From Chloroflexota bacterium (lineage in GTDB: Bacteria; Chloroflexota; Limnocylindria; Limnocylindrales; CSP1-4), in NCBI GenBank assembly GCA_027346765.1, contig DAIERN010000085.1, positions 1 through 6,228 on the forward strand: 6,228 nt of DNA. Reading direction: 5' to 3'. Of the stretch, positions 1-3,299 are shown in pieces (position 1 is the first letter of the stretch; each line of letters starts with the position of its first letter). Under the pieces are notes generated by a model, which was not told where the DNA came from, did not search any database, and saw nothing but the letters and a program-made list of their open reading frames with translations. The position numbers and the translations under genes are program-made.

Positions 1-154
1 GCCCCGCGCTCGAGCGGCGCCTTGCCGGGTTCGAGCGCCGGGGGGACCCCGCCGTGAGCGCCGCCGCGGCGCCGCGGCCGATCGCCTGGGGCACGTAGTC
101 GTGGCCGTCGAACCGCGGGCCCGCGAGCGCGACGAAGAGATCGCCCGGCTGCAC
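1..154 (-). CDS. Mur ligase (MurF/MurE-type) N-terminal fragment, partial
   Basis: Read on the minus strand from about 154 leftwards, the frame gives VQPGDLFVALAG, then PRFDGHDYV, then PQAIGRGAAAAL (to about 56). These match the N-terminal UDP-substrate-binding domain of MurE/MurF peptidoglycan ligases, whose pattern is V.PGDLFVAL.G...DGHDF...A...GAAA. The spelling is closer to MurF. The usual first 20-30 residues before VQPGD are not visible: that DNA reads as AcuC on the other strand. Left of about 56 this frame becomes arginine- and serine-rich. A neighbouring minus frame (AHGGVPPALEPGKAPLERG) looks more protein-like, so a frameshift near 56-60 is possible. GC at third codon positions over 2-100 is 32 of 33 in this frame, against 24 of 33 in the opposing acuC frame. 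The family resemblance is seen directly. That the gene is real rather than a rearranged fragment is uncertain, and the remainder lies outside the window. Confidence 0.5.
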   Translation of the reverse strand, partial: MQPGDLFVALAGPRFDGHDYVPQAIGRGAAAALTAGSPRRSNPARRRSSAG

Positions 155-1135
155 ACGCCGGCCTACATCGACGTCGTCCGCCGCTTTGGCGCGGATCCGT
201 GGCACCACGTGCCCAGCAACGGCGTTGGGCCCGGCGACTGCCCGCCGTTCGATGGCATGCACGAGGCGTCGGCGCACGTGGTCGGCGGTTCGGTCGGGGC
301 GGTTGAGACCATCCTCGCCGGTGACTACGAGCACGCCTTCAACCCGGCCGGCGGCCTGCATCACGCGATGGCCGCGCGCGCATCGGGCTTCTGCATCTAC
401 AACGACGTCGCGCTGGCCGTTGCCCGCGCACGCGACGCCGGCCACCGCGTCATGTACGTCGATCTCGACGTTCACCATGGCGACGGCACCCAGGCGCTGT
501 TCTGGGATGACCCGGACGTGCTGACGCTGTCGATCCACGAAACCGGCTTGACGCTCTTTCCGGGCAGCGGCTTTGTCGATGAGCGCGGCGGCCCGGCCGC
601 GGCCGGCACCAAGGTCAACGTTCCGCTCCAGCCGGGCAGCGGCGACGGTTCATGGCTGGCGGCCGTACAGGCGACAGTGCCCGCGCTCGCCGCCGCCTTC
701 AAACCCTCGTTTCTGGTCACCCAGCATGGCTGCGACTCGCACGCCTATGACCCGCTGGCCCACCTGCGCCTGACGACCCGCGCCTACCGCGCGGCCACGG
801 TGCTGCTCGACGAGATCGCTCACTCCCACGCGGGCGGGCGGTGGCTGGCGACCGGCGGCGGCGGTTACGATGCCTACCGCGTCGTGCCCAGATCGTGGTC
901 GTTCATCTGGCTCGCCCAGCAGCATCGCCAGCCGCCCGCCCAGATCGACCAGGGTTGGCGCGAACGCTGGGCAGCCGAGTCAGACCGATTCGGTCAGAGC
1001 CCGCTGCCGACCGAGTTCCTGGACCCGGCCGACCTGATGAAACCCGACGCCGATCAGATAACCGACGCCAACGCCAAGACGGTGGAGAAGGCACTTCAAG
1101 GCGCATTGGACCTGATAGGGGGAACTCGCACATGA
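101..1135 (+). CDS. acuC: AcuC-type histone deacetylase family protein, N-terminus missing or uncertain
   Basis: This is a zinc-dependent deacetylase of the arginase/deacetylase fold (AcuC/class II HDAC). Such enzymes remove acetyl groups from lysines in the cytoplasm; in Bacillus, AcuC deacetylates acetyl-CoA synthetase. Numbered from the GTG at 101: EEIARLHTPAYID (13-24); the GGLHHAM motif with the active-site pair His87-His88; ASGFCIYND (94-102); VDLDVHHGDGTQ with zinc ligands Asp123 and His125; third zinc ligand Asp212 in GCDSH; catalytic Tyr256 in GGGGYDAY. All key residues are present. The family normally has about 50-60 more N-terminal residues, including a HPE.P.RL-like motif, and none is seen here. 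The frame is open to the left edge, but that stretch reads better as a Mur ligase on the other strand. The GTG at 101 is therefore only the first possible in-frame start; no ribosome site precedes it. The stop overlaps the next ATG (ATGA). Confidence 0.9.
   Translation: MAVEPRARERDEEIARLHTPAYIDVVRRFGADPWHHVPSNGVGPGDCPPFDGMHEASAHVVGGSVGAVETILAGDYEHAFNPAGGLHHAMAARASGFCIYNDVALAVARARDAGHRVMYVDLDVHHGDGTQALFWDDPDVLTLSIHETGLTLFPGSGFVDERGGPAAAGTKVNVPLQPGSGDGSWLAAVQATVPALAAAFKPSFLVTQHGCDSHAYDPLAHLRLTTRAYRAATVLLDEIAHSHAGGRWLATGGGGYDAYRVVPRSWSFIWLAQQHRQPPAQIDQGWRERWAAESDRFGQSPLPTEFLDPADLMKPDADQITDANAKTVEKALQGALDLIGGTRT
1117..1123 (+). promoter_or_regulatory. Ribosome binding site of the hydrolase remnant
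   Basis: AGGGGGA lies inside the last codons of acuC, 8 bases before the ATG at 1132. It is a good Shine-Dalgarno match and confirms that start. With the ATGA overlap it indicates translational coupling to acuC. It is the only clear Shine-Dalgarno sequence I see before a start in this window. Confidence 0.75.
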
Positions 1136-1402
1136 CCGACTGGACGGGCTACATCGAGGTGCCGGGCGGCAAGCTTTATGCCGAGGCTGACGGCGAGGGA
1201 CCGGCCGTGGTGTTCATCCACGCCGGTGTCGCGCACCTGCGCATGTGGGACGAACAGGTTGCCGCGCTGCGCGACGCGTACCGGGCCGGGCATTCGCAGC
1301 CACGTCTTCGAGGGAGTGGCGCACATGGTCAACCTTGAGCGGCCGGCGGAGTTCAACCGCCTCGTTCGCGAATTCCTCGACGCGGCCGATCAGCCGCTCT
1401 AG
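1132..1402 (+). pseudogene. Alpha/beta-hydrolase remnant with internal out-of-frame deletion
   Basis: From ATG 1132 about 50 residues read as the N-terminus of an alpha/beta-fold hydrolase: GGKLYAEADGEGPAVVFIHA (oxyanion-hole region), then GVAHLRMWDEQVAALRDAYR. The frame then turns to nonsense and stops at 1336-1338 (68 codons). From about 1289 the +1 frame reads GIRSHVFEGVAHMVNLERP and AEFNRLVREFLDAADQPL to TAG 1400-1402. That is the classic C-terminal part of the same family, including the catalytic-His loop (GVAH). Family members are about 250-280 residues. Here only about 90 codons remain, and the GxSxG nucleophile elbow and the acid residue are absent. The join falls at about 1282-1290 (CGGGCCGGG), and roughly 170-190 codons are missing. 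The gene is coupled to acuC, so it was once an operon partner. It cannot make an active hydrolase unless the sequence is misassembled. Confidence 0.85.
1399..1402. other. Shared CTAG: convergent stop codons overlap
   Basis: The palindrome CTAG supplies TAG to the hydrolase remnant on the plus strand (1400-1402) and TAG to the S8 protease on the minus strand (1401-1399). There is no intergenic space, and I see no intrinsic terminator hairpin with a T-run on either side. Transcripts from both sides must therefore run into the opposing gene or end by another mechanism. Confidence 0.95.
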
Positions 1403-3147
1403 CTGACGTCGACCTGGACTTGGACCTGGTGCTCGACATCCAGGCCGCGCGCCACGATCGTCAAGTTGTAGGTCCCGGCGCGGGTCCGCGGCGCGACGCT
1501 GATGCGCAGCACGGCGCTCGGGCCGGCAGCGACCGTATCAGCGGCTGAGAAACCGTTCGGGGCGTCGCCCAGGTCCAGGTTGACCGACCCAGCGAAGCCG
1601 CCGCTTCGATAGACCCGGACGGTGACGTTGAGCGTGCCGCCGGCACCTATGACTCGAGCGGCCGCAGCCGAGACGGCGAAGTCTGGCGGCCGCCGGAAGT
1701 CGCCCACCCACAGCGCGCGTTCGTGCTGGGAGTCAGGATCGGTCGCCGTCCGCCAGTCGAGCGTGCCCGCCGCTTGGAGCGCGAGCTTGACCTGGGAGGG
1801 TTTGACGTTGGGGTACATGGCGCGATAGATCGCGGCCGCCCCGGTGACGTGCGGCGCCGCCATTGACGTGCCGCTCATGAAGGCGTAGCGCTTGCCCATG
1901 TACGTCGAGAGGACACACCGGCCAGGGGCGATCAGGTCCACGTCAGGTCCGTAGTCGGAGAAGTTGGTGAATGAATCGTCAGGCTCGTAGTGCGTCGGGC
2001 ATGAGTCGGATGGCTTGCCCTTGCCGCCACCCTTGCCGTCGTAGTCGGCCATGGCCGAGACAGTGATCACCTCGTCGTAGGCAGCGGGGCGGTTGCGGCG
2101 CGCGTTGCGGCTGCTGTTGCCCGCGGCCACGACGTACGTCGTGCCCTTCGCCACCGAGCGGCAGATCGCCTGGTGCATGACGTCCTCGCCGTTGGCGCAG
2201 GTGCTGTTGGGCGACGGGCCCACGCTGAAGCTGATGCTCATGTTGGCGACCTCGATCAGCGGCCGGGCGTGGTTCCTGGGGTCGCGCTGCGCGGTGACCC
2301 AGTCGATGCCGCAGACCAGCCACGAGAGATAGCCGTTGCCGTTTCCGTCGAGGACCTTGACCGACCACAGGCGCACACCCGGCGCGACCCCGACCACACC
2401 GAAGTTGTTATCGCGCGCGCCGACGATGCCCGCGACGTGCGTGCCGTGGCCGTCGTTGTCGTCCCACTTGTTGCGATTGGGCCCGGTGCAGTTGTAGCCG
2501 CCGACGACGTTGAGATCGGGGTGATCGCGATCGATGCCGGTATCGAGGATCGCCACATCAGCATCGACGCGATCGGTCCGCTGGGTGAACGTCTGGATGG
2601 CGCTCGATCGCGCGCCAACGCGGCGGATCCCGGCGGGCACCTGCCAGACGGGGTTGGCGACGTTGCGCATGACGCTCGCCTCGCTGCCGACCGACCCGTC
2701 GTCGATCCGCACCGCGGCATCGGGGATGACCGCTTCGACTGACGGATCGGCGCTGATGGCGGCGAGCTGGCGGCGGTTGAGGCTGGCGGAGAAGCCGCCG
2801 ACTGCGTTGGCGTACACCGAATCGACGCGCACATGGTTGCGGCCCGCGACGGCGCGAATGTGGGCATCGACACGACGGCCGTCGACGCGCATCGCGCCGC
2901 GGCTCGTCACCGATGGCGACGCGGCGGCCATCTCCCGGAATGAATGGACGGCATCAGCGGCGAAATCGGCGTCCGCCTCGGGAACGTTCACCGCCGCCGG
3001 TTGGAACAGGACGACGTAGGCCGAGGTGAACTCGCCCGCTGCCGCCCAGCCGGCAGGCGCCAGCAGGGTGAGCAGGAGCAGTGTGAGGAAGAGGATGCGC
3101 CGCCGCGAATGCGACTTGGCAGATCCCCCCGTACCAATCTTTGCCAT
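1399..3147 (-). CDS. Secreted subtilisin-like S8 serine protease with C-terminal Ig-like domain
   Basis: This is a 582-residue exported endopeptidase of peptidase family S8. A signal peptide covers about residues 1-38: a basic n-region (KSHSRRR), a hydrophobic core (ILFLTLLLLTLLAPAG) and a WAAAG cleavage zone. Residues 43-147 resemble an inhibitor I9-type propeptide (YVVLFQ at the start, GGFSASLNRRQLAAI and VEAVIPDA at the end). The catalytic domain spans about 193-460: Asp202 in AILDTGID, His234 in DGHGTHVAGIVG, oxyanion Asn344 in AAGNSS and Ser428 in MSGTSMAAPHVTG. Six cysteines (220, 279, 317, 329, 383, 411) suggest disulfides after export. A glycine/lysine-rich loop lies at 370-380. Residues 488-582 form a beta-rich Ig-like (NEW3-like) module that begins PPDFAVS, a common tail on such proteases. 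The ATG at 3147 was chosen because it starts the signal peptide directly; the open frame to 3336 adds a non-signal-like stretch that overlaps lhr. No Shine-Dalgarno is obvious. Confidence 0.93.
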   Translation of the reverse strand: MAKIGTGGSAKSHSRRRILFLTLLLLTLLAPAGWAAAGEFTSAYVVLFQPAAVNVPEADADFAADAVHSFREMAAASPSVTSRGAMRVDGRRVDAHIRAVAGRNHVRVDSVYANAVGGFSASLNRRQLAAISADPSVEAVIPDAAVRIDDGSVGSEASVMRNVANPVWQVPAGIRRVGARSSAIQTFTQRTDRVDADVAILDTGIDRDHPDLNVVGGYNCTGPNRNKWDDNDGHGTHVAGIVGARDNNFGVVGVAPGVRLWSVKVLDGNGNGYLSWLVCGIDWVTAQRDPRNHARPLIEVANMSISFSVGPSPNSTCANGEDVMHQAICRSVAKGTTYVVAAGNSSRNARRNRPAAYDEVITVSAMADYDGKGGGKGKPSDSCPTHYEPDDSFTNFSDYGPDVDLIAPGRCVLSTYMGKRYAFMSGTSMAAPHVTGAAAIYRAMYPNVKPSQVKLALQAAGTLDWRTATDPDSQHERALWVGDFRRPPDFAVSAAAARVIGAGGTLNVTVRVYRSGGFAGSVNLDLGDAPNGFSAADTVAAGPSAVLRISVAPRTRAGTYNLTIVARGLDVEHQVQVQVDVS

Positions 3148-3156
3148 CGCCGATTG

Positions 3157-3162
3157 ACCGTA
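3157..3162 (-). promoter_or_regulatory. Possible -10 element of the S8 protease
   Basis: TACGGT on the minus strand ends 9 bases before the protease ATG. This is the same spacing as TATACT to the GTG of lhr on the other side. It fits the TANNNT pattern and would give a very short leader, which would explain the missing Shine-Dalgarno. No convincing -35 is seen; TTGTTT (3183-3188) is about 20 bases away, which is longer than ideal. Weak on its own. Confidence 0.3.
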
Positions 3163-3181
3163 GGGAAGGCGCACGCTTCCC
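3163..3181. repeat. Inverted repeat in front of the protease start
   Basis: GGGAAG (3163-3168) and CTTCCC (3176-3181) are perfect inverted arms. With one bulged base (G3169) the stem grows to 7 pairs (C3170 with G3175) around a GCAC loop. It lies 16-34 bases upstream of the protease ATG, directly next to the possible -10. It could be an operator for a dimeric regulator or, if the transcript begins further upstream, a 5'-leader hairpin. Confidence 0.5.
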
Positions 3182-3203
3182 GAAACAACATCTAGGTACC
3201 GGT

Positions 3204-3246
3204 GGGGGCAGGACGATGGGCTACGGTCCGGGGTGGTTGGGTCGGG
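3204..3246 (+). other. G-tract-rich stretch between the divergent genes
   Basis: Runs of G occur at 3204-3208, 3218-3220, 3230-3233, 3239-3241 and 3244-3246, separated by 9, 9, 5 and 2 bases. The last four runs could form an intramolecular G-quadruplex, although one loop is longer than the usual limit of seven. In a genome this GC-rich the pattern may be chance. I see no gene in the 3148-3299 region. Confidence 0.3.
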
Positions 3247-3252
3247 CCTATT

Positions 3253-3268
3253 TCGACCACTTGTTCGA
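3253..3268. promoter_or_regulatory. Putative LexA (SOS) box upstream of lhr
   Basis: TCGACCACTTGTTCGA matches the actinobacterial/Gram-positive LexA operator TCGAAC-N4-GTTCGA at 11 of the 12 fixed positions; the one difference is C for A at 3257. It sits in a longer inverted repeat, TTTCGA (3251-3256) and TCGAAA (3265-3270). It overlaps the predicted -35 hexamer of lhr, where a repressor would block RNA polymerase. Its position before a DNA-repair helicase makes SOS control plausible. No lexA gene is in the window, so LexA binding is inferred. Confidence 0.55.
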
Positions 3269-3290
3269 AATGCCGTCGCGAACCTATACT
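3261..3290 (+). promoter_or_regulatory. Predicted lhr promoter (-35 TTGTTC, -10 TATACT)
   Basis: TTGTTC (3261-3266) and TATACT (3285-3290) are separated by 18 bases and resemble housekeeping sigma-factor hexamers; TATACT is one base from TATAAT. The start point would be expected near 3296-3300, essentially at the GTG of lhr. This short AT-richer patch stands out against its GC-rich surroundings. Confidence 0.5.
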
Positions 3291-3299
3291 CGAAGCTCC

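Noticed and set aside
3..98. Plus-strand frame ending in TAG at 96-98 as the tail of an upstream gene or as the true AcuC N-terminus
   Set aside because: It has GC-rich third positions, but the peptide (PALERRLAGFERRGDP…) shows no clear match to AcuC. The minus-strand Mur ligase signature explains the same bases better.
1380..1450. Bidirectional terminator between the convergent genes
   Set aside because: The inverted pieces there (CAGC/GCTG, CCTGGA/TCCAGG) are short, lie inside coding sequence and have no T-run.
2173..2873. Long overlapping frames on both strands inside the protease gene
   Set aside because: They are shadows in other frames of a gene whose own frame carries every S8 catalytic motif; their products are low-complexity or lack recognisable motifs.
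3270..3299. In-frame ATG at 3270 as the start of lhr
   Set aside because: It lies upstream of the predicted -10 and directly abuts the SOS-like box, leaving no room for a ribosome site. It would add ten residues (MPSRTYTRSS) that match nothing I know in the family.
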